From CAYHCE01 sp964355015 (GTDB taxonomy: Bacteria; Cyanobacteriota; Cyanobacteriia; PCC-6307; Cyanobiaceae), in assembly GCA_964355015.1 (NCBI GenBank), contig CAYHCE010000061.1, positions 1-11,911 of the forward strand: a stretch of 11,911 bases of DNA. The letters are read 5' to 3'. The first letter of the stretch is position 1. Each line of letters begins with the position of its first letter. A program made the translations under genes and the position numbers. The notes under the pieces are model-generated. The model was not told the origin of the DNA, did not search any database, and saw only the letters and a program-made list of their open reading frames with translations. Below, piece after piece: positions 1-6,223 of the stretch.

Positions 1-446
1 TTGAAGCCCAGCAGAGAATGGACCGACGGTGATACCCATTCGAACCGCATCTCGCGGTTGCCCTGAAACACCACATCGGCGCTGTTCTCCGCCAGTAAGC
101 GGTAGCGTTGATCCGCTGATTGGCGAAGTACCCGATCCCGCTGTCGCTGGGTCGCCAGCCAGTACGCCAGCAGCGAGACACTCATCAATGGGGCCATGCG
201 GTACCAATGATCAAGCTTCAGCAGTGCGGAATCGTGGATTCCTTCGATGATTCCAAGCCCAGCGATGAGGGCCGTCAGTTGAAGGATCTGTGCGGGGGTG
301 GCGAAGGCTGGCGCCAGCAGAAGGGGAATCCAGTAGGAGGGGAAAACGGCAACAGGAATCGGCAGGGCCAGCTGAAGCAGAAAGATGAGGATCGGAGCCG
401 AGAGCAGAAGTGCATAGCCAAGATCAGCCGTTCGGCCTCGTTTCAT
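1..446 (-). CDS. Membrane protein with C-terminal PAS domain, partial (3' end off the left edge)
   Basis: The frame is open from an ATG at 444-446 to the left edge, giving 148 complete codons with no stop, so the gene continues outside the window. The N-terminal ~100 residues are strongly hydrophobic, with likely membrane segments near residues 10-35, 40-68 and 84-98. A short charged linker follows, then a PAS start near residue 113 (YRLLAENSADVVFQG). That PAS resembles the third PAS of the upstream diguanylate cyclase (YRLLAENSSDVVIRW), which suggests paralogous sensor modules. The start overlaps the upstream stop as ATGA, so the two are probably co-transcribed and translationally coupled. 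The missing C-terminus could be GGDEF, EAL or histidine kinase; this cannot be decided here. The role as a membrane-anchored signal sensor is inferred. Confidence 0.8.
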   Translation of the reverse strand, partial: MKRGRTADLGYALLLSAPILIFLLQLALPIPVAVFPSYWIPLLLAPAFATPAQILQLTALIAGLGIIEGIHDSALLKLDHWYRMAPLMSVSLLAYWLATQRQRDRVLRQSADQRYRLLAENSADVVFQGNREMRFEWVSPSVHSLLGF

Positions 447-2086
447 GGTGCAGCCACCGGGATCGGAATCACACGATTGCGGCCGGTCTGCTTGCCCTGG
501 TACATCGCGGCATCGGCGCGGGCGATCAACGCATCGATCTCTTCCCCCGGCTGGACCATGGTCACCCCGATGCTCAGGGTCAGACGGACGGGGCCGGCTG
601 TGGTGGGGATCGGTTCGGACACCCAGCCGCGGATCTTCTCGGCGATGACGACAGCGTTGGCGAGATCCTGGACGCCGTTGAGAAGCACGAGCAGCTCGTC
701 ACCGCCGATCCGCGCTGTCAGGTCCTCGCTGCGCAGGCAACGCCTCAGCCGTTGAGCCAGGACCCGCAGCACCTCGTCACCGGCGGCGTGCCCATAGGTG
801 TCGTTGATGTCCTTGAACCGATCGAGATCGCAGAACAGCACGGCCATGGACGTGCCGCTGCGCCGGCTCTTCCCCTTGATCACCTGCAGCAGATCGAGCA
901 TCTCCTGCCGGTTCAGGAGGCCGGTGAGATCATCGAATCGAGCCCTCCGTTCCAGCTCCTGCTCCGCTGCCACCTCCTTGTCCATGAGTCGGAACGAAGC
1001 CACGGCGCCGTTGATCCGGCCGTTCGCCTCCCTGTAGCGGCTGGTGTGGGCTTCCACCCAGTGCCAGCTGCCGTCATTGGCAAGAGCCCGATCGCGCCTG
1101 ACGCAGGAGCCCCCTTCCTGCTCCCAGGGTCTGTTGGTGCTGCCGCCGTCCACCTTCCTGTGCCGGGGCAGGAAGTCGGTGTAAGGACGGCCCACCCACT
1201 CGTGCGGCTCCCATCCCAGGGTGCTCCGCAGAGAGGGGGAGGCCCAGAGAATCACCCCAGCCTCATCCCATCGGATCACCACATCCGAGGAGTTTTCCGC
1301 CAGCAGCCGGTACTCCTCCTCGCGTTCGGCAAGGGTCTGCTCCCTCTGACGACGGATCGACACGTCCCGCTGCACGGAGACCCAGTGCGTGCACCAGCCG
1401 CTGCTGTCGATCAGCGGTGAGATCTCGAGTTCGACCCAGAAGCGGCGGCCTTCCTTGGTGTAGTTGAGCAACTCCTCACTGAAGGGCTGCCACTGGCTCA
1501 GGTTCCGGCGGATTCTGGCCCTGACGGCCGGGTCGGTGTCCGGTCCCTGGAACAGCCTCGGACTGCGGCCCAGCACCTGCCCGCGTTCATAGCCCGTCTG
1601 GCGCAGCACGGCGTCATTGACGTAGAGGATGATCGGTCCAGGTGCAGCGAAGGGTTCGGCCGTGGTGAGCAGAACCGCATCCCTGAGGCTCGCCAGCATG
1701 CCTTCGAGCAGCTGCAGTCGGGGGCCGGATTCCTCTACGACCGACTTCTCCGCCAGCAGGCCGATCCCCACCCCGTCCTCGCTGCGGAAGAGGCGGATTC
1801 TCCGTTGTTCGCCACCCTTGGCGAGCACGAAATCAGCCGGCCCGGCTGCAGCGATCGCCGCACTCCGCTCGTCGATCAGCTGTGCGAGTTCAGGCCACAC
1901 CGCTTCCAGAACGGCACCCTCGAGATCGGCGGCCTCGGCGCCCAGCCGGAGGCGGGCCTTCCGGTCCAGGTGGATCACCCGTCCGCTCGCATTCACCAGC
2001 AGCAGCCCGTCGTCCGGCAGCAGCAGGAACGGGTGGCCGTTGCGTGATCCGAAGCTCGAAGTTCCCAGCCCCTTCCCCTCCGTCAC
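443..2086 (-). CDS. PAS-PAS-PAS-GGDEF diguanylate cyclase
   Basis: This 547-residue soluble protein is predicted to make cyclic di-GMP from two GTP. The C-terminal GGDEF domain (about 383-542) has an intact active-site GGDEL at 461-465. The inhibitory I-site RSED (452-455) lies exactly five residues upstream, so product feedback inhibition is expected. The other GGDEF landmarks are also present: DDLTGLLNR at 385-393, FCDLDRFKDIND at 418-429 and YGHAAGDEVL at 431-440. Upstream are a weak PAS (about 20-115), a second PAS (about 132-245) and a third (about 258-370). The second has a LOV-like GRSPRLFQG at 173-181, but the photoactive Cys position is not Cys, so flavin photochemistry is unlikely. 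The start is GTG, chosen because the first PAS begins shortly after it; no strong ribosome binding site is seen. The stop overlaps the next gene's ATG. The sensed ligand is unknown. Confidence 0.93.
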   Translation of the reverse strand: MTEGKGLGTSSFGSRNGHPFLLLPDDGLLLVNASGRVIHLDRKARLRLGAEAADLEGAVLEAVWPELAQLIDERSAAIAAAGPADFVLAKGGEQRRIRLFRSEDGVGIGLLAEKSVVEESGPRLQLLEGMLASLRDAVLLTTAEPFAAPGPIILYVNDAVLRQTGYERGQVLGRSPRLFQGPDTDPAVRARIRRNLSQWQPFSEELLNYTKEGRRFWVELEISPLIDSSGWCTHWVSVQRDVSIRRQREQTLAEREEEYRLLAENSSDVVIRWDEAGVILWASPSLRSTLGWEPHEWVGRPYTDFLPRHRKVDGGSTNRPWEQEGGSCVRRDRALANDGSWHWVEAHTSRYREANGRINGAVASFRLMDKEVAAEQELERRARFDDLTGLLNRQEMLDLLQVIKGKSRRSGTSMAVLFCDLDRFKDINDTYGHAAGDEVLRVLAQRLRRCLRSEDLTARIGGDELLVLLNGVQDLANAVVIAEKIRGWVSEPIPTTAGPVRLTLSIGVTMVQPGEEIDALIARADAAMYQGKQTGRNRVIPIPVAAP

Positions 2087-2173
2087 GCCGCGGTCAGGTT
2101 CAGGACGCTAGTCGGCTCGTCTGGCTCTGTCTGTCGCAGCGGAGCGGGCTGGGTATGGCGCGGATCCAGTCAA

Positions 2174-2258
2174 CGGAGGGGGCGGGATTCGAACCCGCGG
2201 AGACTTTCGCCTCGCCGGTTTTCAAGACCGGAGCCATCAACCACTCGACCACCCCTCC
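2174..2258 (-). tRNA. tRNA-Ser(UGA)
   Basis: Read on the minus strand, this 85-nt sequence folds as a class II tRNA. The acceptor stem GGAGGGG pairs with CCCCTCC, followed by discriminator G. The D arm contains TGGTCGAGTGGTTGATGGC. The anticodon stem CCGGT/ACCGG flanks the loop CTTGAAA with anticodon TGA. A long variable arm GCGAGGCGAAAGTCTCCGC follows, typical of serine tRNAs, and the T-loop is GGTTCGAATCC. CCA is not encoded after the discriminator, so it must be added post-transcriptionally. The gene sits between the anti-sigma gene and the diguanylate cyclase gene on the same strand. Confidence 0.97.
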
Positions 2259-2272
2259 AGGGGTACTGCGCC

Positions 2273-2315
2273 GACCGTGCCCGGTCCTGCAGAGTGATCA
2301 GTTTCCCACGGAAAC
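2273..2315. repeat. Two small hairpins downstream of the anti-sigma gene
   Basis: Between the anti-sigma stop and the tRNA are two short perfect inverted repeats. One is GTTTCC-CAC-GGAAAC at 2301-2315 (6-bp arms, 3-base loop). The other is GACCG-TGCC-CGGTC at 2273-2286. Either could help end transcription of the sigma/anti-sigma unit. Neither is followed by a T-run, so neither is a canonical intrinsic terminator. Confidence 0.3.
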
Positions 2316-2338
2316 CGCCGCCGGGCCCTGGCCGTGGT

Positions 2339-3064
2339 TCAGAGGCTGCTGGAGAGAACCATGGGCCCCCTGGGCTCGGTTCCGACCGGATCCGCCTCCA
2401 CGCTCACGCTCACCCTGGTGGCCAGGCTGGTGGGCATCGGTGGGATCAGCATCCCCACATGGCCTTGCTCGGTGGGCACGAAGGAGACGCAGCCCACCTT
2501 CTGCCCGTCCACGTCGGCCCATAACCGGTAGATGTGATGGGGAGGCAGCGGCGGCAGATCGTTCAGCATCAGCACGTTGTGCGTGGGGTTGCCCGTCACC
2601 ATCACTTCCCCTGAGGCCTGGAGGCTGGGATTGGTGGCCGCCAACGTCAGGCGGCGGCTCACGGGTGTGAGCGCCTCAGGGGCCTCGAGGCGCTGCTGCA
2701 GCTGTGCCAGCTGTTGGCGGGTCTGCTGCAGCTGGATCCCCAGCAGCACCAGCGCGATTCCCAGCACGGCAGGCACCAGCCAGCCCGTGGGGAGGGCGGG
2801 CCCGCTCGGGCGGGCCCGGGTCCGCCCGTTCTGCCCGGCGAGCAGGCGCTGGCGCAACCGCGGCGGTGGTGCGGTGGTGGCCGGCAAGGCGAGGGGAAGC
2901 AGTTCCAGGGTGGTCTGGAATTCGTCCAGTCGGTGCCGCAGGGCTGGGTTGAGCTGGAGCAGGTCGGTCAGCTGCTCGCGCTCGCTGGAATCGAGATCGC
3001 CCAGGGCATGGCCGGCCAGCAGGGCGTCGATGCGGTCGTCCGGAGTCAGGTGGGTGGGATTCAT
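2339..3064 (-). CDS. Anti-sigma factor, RskA-like, single-pass membrane protein
   Basis: This 241-residue protein is predicted to hold the adjacent ECF sigma factor inactive at the membrane. The N-terminal ~60 residues are helical and charged (DDRIDALLAGHALGDLDS, then EREQLTDLLQLNP), as in the anti-sigma domains of RskA-type proteins. The HxxxCxxC zinc motif of ZAS anti-sigma factors is absent. A Pro-rich linker leads to one membrane helix at about 94-112, followed by a short Gln-rich coiled coil (about 112-127). A periplasmic C-terminal domain contains LPPLPPHHIYRLWADVDGQK near 170-189, matching the RskA C-terminal core pattern (LPPG..YQLW). Its ATG overlaps the sigma factor stop as ATGA, which is strong evidence that they are a pair. 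The inducing signal and the releasing protease are not visible from this locus. Confidence 0.88.
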   Translation of the reverse strand: MNPTHLTPDDRIDALLAGHALGDLDSSEREQLTDLLQLNPALRHRLDEFQTTLELLPLALPATTAPPPRLRQRLLAGQNGRTRARPSGPALPTGWLVPAVLGIALVLLGIQLQQTRQQLAQLQQRLEAPEALTPVSRRLTLAATNPSLQASGEVMVTGNPTHNVLMLNDLPPLPPHHIYRLWADVDGQKVGCVSFVPTEQGHVGMLIPPMPTSLATRVSVSVEADPVGTEPRGPMVLSSSL

Positions 3065-3696
3065 GCTTCGCTCCGGAAATCGATCAGCAGCTCCCGCAGG
3101 CGGATCAGGCCTTGGCGGGAGCGGGTCTTGACGGTGCCGAGGGGGAGTTGCAGCCGTTCGCCGATCGCCGACTGGCTCAGCCCCTCGTAGTAGGCCATCT
3201 CCAGCACCTGCCTCTGGTTGGCGGGGATCGAGCCGAGGGCGGTGCGGACCCTGTCGGCCAGATCGTCTTCCTCGGCGGAGTCGTGGGGGCTGCGCACGGC
3301 CGCCGGAAACAACTGCTCCGACCAGCGTTGCACCAGTTGCCAGCGGTTCTTGCGCTGGTTGATGCGGTTGATCGCCATCGATCGGGTCAGCAGCAGCAGG
3401 TAGGCCAGCACGGGCCCGCGCGAGGGTTGATAGCGGCCCTGCTGCCAGTAGCGGAGGAAGACGTCGTGGCTGAGGTCTTCCGCTTCCTGGCTGGAGCGAC
3501 AGAGGCGCAGGGCCAGGCGATAGACCGGAGCGCCGCAGGCGTCGTAGAGGGCGGCCAGGTCGTCGTACAGCTGGGTTGGCCCCTCCTGTCCGGGCTCCGC
3601 CTGACTCCAGGCCGGGGCGTCGGGTTCGGAGGGGTTCAGTCCCACAGGGTCAACCGCTCGAGCGCCGTCAACAGGAGTACCGCTGAACGGATGCAT
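3061..3696 (-). CDS. ECF-type (group 4) RNA polymerase sigma factor
   Basis: With the ATG start this is 211 residues, normal for an ECF sigma factor. Region 2 spans about 46-115 and includes LYDACGAPVYRLALRLC and AEDLSHDVFLRYWQ; the latter is the -10 recognition and core-binding signature. Region 4 spans about 152-204, with IPANQRQVLEMAYYEGLSQS and the recognition helix GTVKTRSRQGLIRLREL, and should read the -35 element. There is no region 1.1 or 3. A GTG at 3742-3744 would add 16 residues (227 total). Neither start has a clear ribosome binding site, and I prefer the ATG because the extra residues lie outside any domain. The gene is coupled by ATGA to an RskA-like anti-sigma gene, and the pairing resembles SigK/RskA. 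It is transcribed divergently from the DM13/DUF4079 genes, which makes those plausible targets (inference). Confidence 0.93.
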   Translation of the reverse strand: MHPFSGTPVDGARAVDPVGLNPSEPDAPAWSQAEPGQEGPTQLYDDLAALYDACGAPVYRLALRLCRSSQEAEDLSHDVFLRYWQQGRYQPSRGPVLAYLLLLTRSMAINRINQRKNRWQLVQRWSEQLFPAAVRSPHDSAEEDDLADRVRTALGSIPANQRQVLEMAYYEGLSQSAIGERLQLPLGTVKTRSRQGLIRLRELLIDFRSEA

Positions 3697-3819
3697 CGGA
3701 TTGGTTCGCCGTTCACAGCTTTCCAATCCGATCGGCTTGCCCACGGGTACAGAAAGCAGGCGTGGGCCGGTCCGATCCGGATCTCAGCTTCCGCTCCTCT
3801 CACCCTGACTGCATTCGTG
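3697..3819. promoter_or_regulatory. Divergent intergenic region between the sigma factor and DM13 genes
   Basis: This 123-base space separates two outward-facing operons and must contain both promoters. It includes a perfect 10-base palindrome GATCCGGATC at 3774-3783, about 40 bases before the DM13 ATG. I could not assign a convincing -35/-10 pair on either strand. ECF promoters cannot be recognised here without knowing this sigma factor's consensus. Confidence 0.35.
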
Positions 3820-4299
3820 ATGTCGGCACTTTCGAAAACCCTGGTCGGTGCCATGGCCCTGGCCATGCTCGGCGCCTCCGCTGTCGCTGTCCATGCGGAG
3901 AGCAACATGATGGCTCCAGCGGACAGGATGATGGCCCCGGCCGGTGCCATGGCCAAGCACAGCTTCCGCAAGGCCGAGGCGCCCGTCAGCGGCAGCTTCA
4001 TGATCAAGAAGGAAGGCGGCAAGCAGCTGCTGGTGCTCAGCAGCGACTTCAAGACCAACGACATGGCCCCCGACCTGAAGGTGATCTTCAGCCCATCGGC
4101 CACTCCCCTGGCGAACACCAAGGCTCCCGGCTATCCGCTCAAGGCCGGCAGCTACACGATTCTCGCCTCGCTGAAGTCCGCCGCGGGCGCCCAGAGCTAC
4201 GTGATCCCCGCCTCGATCGATCTCAGCCAGCAGGGTTCGGTGCTGATCTGGTGCCAGAAGTTCAACGCCACGATGGCCTGGGCCCCCCTGAAGCCCTGA
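3820..4299 (+). CDS. Secreted DM13 domain protein with Met-rich N-terminal segment
   Basis: This is a 159-residue exported protein. A Sec signal peptide covers residues 1-26 (hydrophobic core AMALAMLGASAVAV, likely cleavage after VHA). The mature N-terminus carries a duplicated MMAPA motif at 30-34 and 37-41, giving five Met within 15 residues. The DM13 domain covers about 48-157. Its hallmarks are LKVIFSPSATP near 86-96, YPLKAGSYTI near 105-114 and the signature SVLIWCQKFNATMAWAPL (140-157) with the conserved Cys145. DM13 is proposed to be a redox or electron-transfer domain; the exact reaction is not established. The ATG at 3820 was chosen because it begins the signal peptide; the open frame upstream is not signal-like. 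The stop is three bases before the DUF4079 ATG, so the two proteins probably work together in the membrane or periplasm. Confidence 0.9.
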   Translation: MSALSKTLVGAMALAMLGASAVAVHAESNMMAPADRMMAPAGAMAKHSFRKAEAPVSGSFMIKKEGGKQLLVLSSDFKTNDMAPDLKVIFSPSATPLANTKAPGYPLKAGSYTILASLKSAAGAQSYVIPASIDLSQQGSVLIWCQKFNATMAWAPLKP

Positions 4300-4302
4300 G
4301 CC

Positions 4303-5022
4303 ATGCAAAGCGTCGACTGGCTCTGGCTGCTCCACCCGGCCCTGGCGGTGGTGCTCGTCTATCCCCTGCTGGGGATGGTGCTGCGGCTGGCGCAGCAGAC
4401 CCGGGACCGCCGCCTCACCCAGGCCAAGCACCCGCCCACGGTGGGCCGGGATCACGCTGATCTCGGCAAGGTGTTGGCGGGCTCGGTGGTGGCGATCGTG
4501 CTGCTGGCCGAAGCGGTGGTGATCGCCACCAAGCATCCCCTTTCCGCCTTCGAGGGGGGTGGCCTGCGGCTGGCGCTGCTGCTGCTGGTGCTGATCGGAT
4601 CCGGGGTCGCCCTGACGGCCCTCTGGCGGGTCAGGCGGCCCATCTATCGGGCCAGCTTCGCCCTGCTCTGCTGGGCGGGTGTGATCGGCCTCGGGCTTCA
4701 GCCCGAGGTGTTCCGGCTCAGCGACAACCCGTTCGATCCCGCCTTCTGGCAGTCGCACTTCTGGGGCGGCGTCGGGCTCACCGGCCTGATGCTGTTCTCG
4801 GTGGCCTGCCGCCCCGAGATTCACAAGCACCTGCGCTGGCGCCGGCTGCACGTCAGCGCCAACGTCCTGGCGGCCCTGATCTTCCTGGCCCAGGGCATCA
4901 GCGGCCCCCGGGATCTGCTGGAGATTCCGCTCAGCTGGCAGAAAGCCACGCTCTACGGCTGCAATTTCGAGGCGAGAACCTGTCCGGTGCCCGCCCCGAG
5001 CCCGAACCCTCCAACCCCCTGA
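4303..5022 (+). CDS. DUF4079 family multi-pass membrane protein
   Basis: This is a 239-residue integral membrane protein with about six hydrophobic segments (roughly 8-28, 55-75, 88-108, 117-133, 152-170 and 183-201). Its C-terminal half contains HKHLRWRRLHVSANVLAALI (176-195) followed by FLAQGISGPRDLL, a pattern I associate with the cyanobacterial and plant DUF4079 family. Those proteins are cytochrome b561-like in arrangement. Several His lie in or near membrane segments (H11, H51, H78, H152, H183) and could bind heme, but this is inference. The C-terminus has two Cys (C220, C227) and a Pro-rich tail. It follows the DM13 gene by three bases, which suggests a two-protein membrane redox unit. 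The biochemical function is unproven. Confidence 0.85.
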   Translation: MQSVDWLWLLHPALAVVLVYPLLGMVLRLAQQTRDRRLTQAKHPPTVGRDHADLGKVLAGSVVAIVLLAEAVVIATKHPLSAFEGGGLRLALLLLVLIGSGVALTALWRVRRPIYRASFALLCWAGVIGLGLQPEVFRLSDNPFDPAFWQSHFWGGVGLTGLMLFSVACRPEIHKHLRWRRLHVSANVLAALIFLAQGISGPRDLLEIPLSWQKATLYGCNFEARTCPVPAPSPNPPTP

Positions 5023-5490
5023 TTCCACGCCGTCACAACCGCCAGGGCCCTGCTGCTCCTGGCCTTGCTGGCCGGTGCGCTGACGATTCTGAGCCCCTGC
5101 ATCCTGCCTGTCCTTCCGTTCAGCCGGAACCTCTGCCTGACCCCCGACAGCCCGATGGTCCGCTGCGGCATGGAGGCGATCCGGCGCGCCAGCGGGGCGA
5201 TCCTGGTGCTCGTGGAGGGAACCGACGACATGACGGGATCACCGCTCCTGCAGAGGCACCACTACCGGATCGAGGACATTCTCAAAGGGCAGGTGTGCGC
5301 CGATCTGGTGTCCGAGGACGCCAGCGGTCTTCGCAGGGTGGATCCTGATGCCATCCTTTTTCCGGCTGAGTCGTACCACCAGGACTACATCGTCCACCAC
5401 CCCGGCAATCCTTATGTGGTGGCCCATGATCTGCCCGGGCTGGCCCAGCTCAGGCAGCAGTTCCCCGAACGGCTCAGGAGAATCGGCCGA
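5023..5490 (+). pseudogene. Chimeric remnant: DipZ/CcdA N-terminus joined to an unknown secreted-type sequence
   Basis: Immediately after the DUF4079 stop, in the same frame, is ALLLLALLAGALTILSPCIL followed by PVLPF (about 5053-5124). This matches the first membrane helix of DipZ/CcdA/DsbD-type thiol-disulfide transporters, including the redox Cys in SPC. The similarity stops abruptly after PVLPF. The frame then runs into unrelated sequence with Cys pairs (NLCLTPDSPMVRC), followed by HHYRIEDILKGQVCADLV and PYVVAHDLPGLAQLRQQF. I do not recognise this part; the YRIEDILKG element recalls small exported proteins. No ATG or GTG precedes the DipZ part. The frame has no stop before it runs antisense through the oxidoreductase gene, so the 3' end is probably lost. 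I read it as fused fragments left by rearrangement, not a working gene, though a TTG-started small protein cannot be excluded. Confidence 0.55.
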
Positions 5491-5516
5491 GGTTCGCCCT
5501 CAGAGCCCGGCGAACC
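5491..5516. repeat. Perfect inverted repeat at the oxidoreductase stop codon
   Basis: GGTTCGCC at 5491-5498 and GGCGAACC at 5509-5516 are perfect 8-bp arms around a 10-base loop. The oxidoreductase stop (5500-5502, minus) lies in the loop. The RNA hairpin would be strong, but no T-run follows on either strand, so it is not a standard intrinsic terminator. It could protect the 3' end of the message, act as a factor-assisted terminator, or mark a rearrangement boundary with the remnant next to it. Confidence 0.5.
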
Positions 5517-6207
5517 ACTCGTAGCCCTGATCTTCCCAGGTGCCGCGGCGCTCCCCCAGCCGGGCCATCACCCGCAGGCCCGTGACCCACTTGCTGAGCT
5601 TGTAGCCCAGCTTGATCGGCGTGGCGAGGCGCACCGGAGCTCCGTTCGCCGCCGGCAGCGGCGCGCCGTTCATCCGGGTGGCCAGCAGGGTCTGGGGGTG
5701 CAGGGCCGAGGCGATGTCCCAGGTCTCGAAGTATTGATCGGCCGATTCGATCGCCAGATAGCCGCCCAGGTTGGAGATCCCCGCTTGAGCGAGCACATCC
5801 GCCAGGCGCACACCCGACCAGGCCACGATCGCCGCCCAGCCCTCCACACAGACGTGGCGCGTGATCAGTTCCTGCTGGGGCAGGGCCGCCAGGGCTGGCA
5901 GATCGAGGCTCAGGGGGCGGCTCACCAGTCCGTCCACCCGCAGACGGTAGCGGGCCGGATCCAGCATGGGCACTCCGTTGAAGCTGTTGACCAGCAGGGC
6001 CGCCGGATCCACCTGATCCTGCCGGAACTCGGGCACCTTGCCCTTGCCCTGCAGCAGCGCCTCGCTCCGCTCGTTGAGCGGTTGGGTGGCATTTCCCACC
6101 GCTTCGCTGAGGCCATTGAGGGCGCAGCCCCCCAGCAACAGTGAGGAGCCGCCGCTGACGCCCAGACCAAGCAGCTGGCGTCTGTTCAGGCGGAAGGGAG
6201 TGGTCAT
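5500..6207 (-). CDS. Molybdopterin-dependent oxidoreductase (sulfite oxidase / MsrP-like superfamily)
   Basis: The protein is 235 residues from the ATG at 6205-6207. Residues 8-28 hold a twin-arginine motif (NRRQLLGLG), a hydrophobic stretch and a lipobox LLGGC, so it should be exported folded by Tat and possibly lipidated at C28. The Mo-cofactor domain has YRLRVDGLVSRPLSLDLPAL near 87-106, and RHVCVEGW with C120 as the expected molybdenum ligand. GVRLADVL (132-139) and GYKLSKWVTGLRVM (201-214) complete the oxidoreductase molybdopterin-binding fold. Starting further upstream would overlap the cytochrome gene and precede the Tat motif, so the ATG is preferred. It lies 16 bases behind the cytochrome b gene, its likely electron partner in the membrane. 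The substrate cannot be told from sequence; sulfite or methionine sulfoxide are family precedents. Confidence 0.92.
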   Translation of the reverse strand: MTTPFRLNRRQLLGLGVSGGSSLLLGGCALNGLSEAVGNATQPLNERSEALLQGKGKVPEFRQDQVDPAALLVNSFNGVPMLDPARYRLRVDGLVSRPLSLDLPALAALPQQELITRHVCVEGWAAIVAWSGVRLADVLAQAGISNLGGYLAIESADQYFETWDIASALHPQTLLATRMNGAPLPAANGAPVRLATPIKLGYKLSKWVTGLRVMARLGERRGTWEDQGYEWFAGL

Positions 6208-6223
6208 GGGGTCTGGCGAACCA

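Noticed and set aside
173..181. Second PAS of the cyclase as a LOV blue-light sensor (protein residues 173-181)
   Set aside because: The loop GRSPRLFQG resembles the LOV motif but lacks the Cys needed for the flavin adduct.
410..1420. A 336-codon plus-strand frame opposite the diguanylate cyclase
   Set aside because: Antisense to an intact GGDEF domain and without any motif of its own.
3784..5028. A 414-codon minus-strand frame across DM13 and DUF4079
   Set aside because: Low-complexity composition rich in His, Gln and Gly, no domain, antisense to two genes with clear signal peptide and membrane segments.
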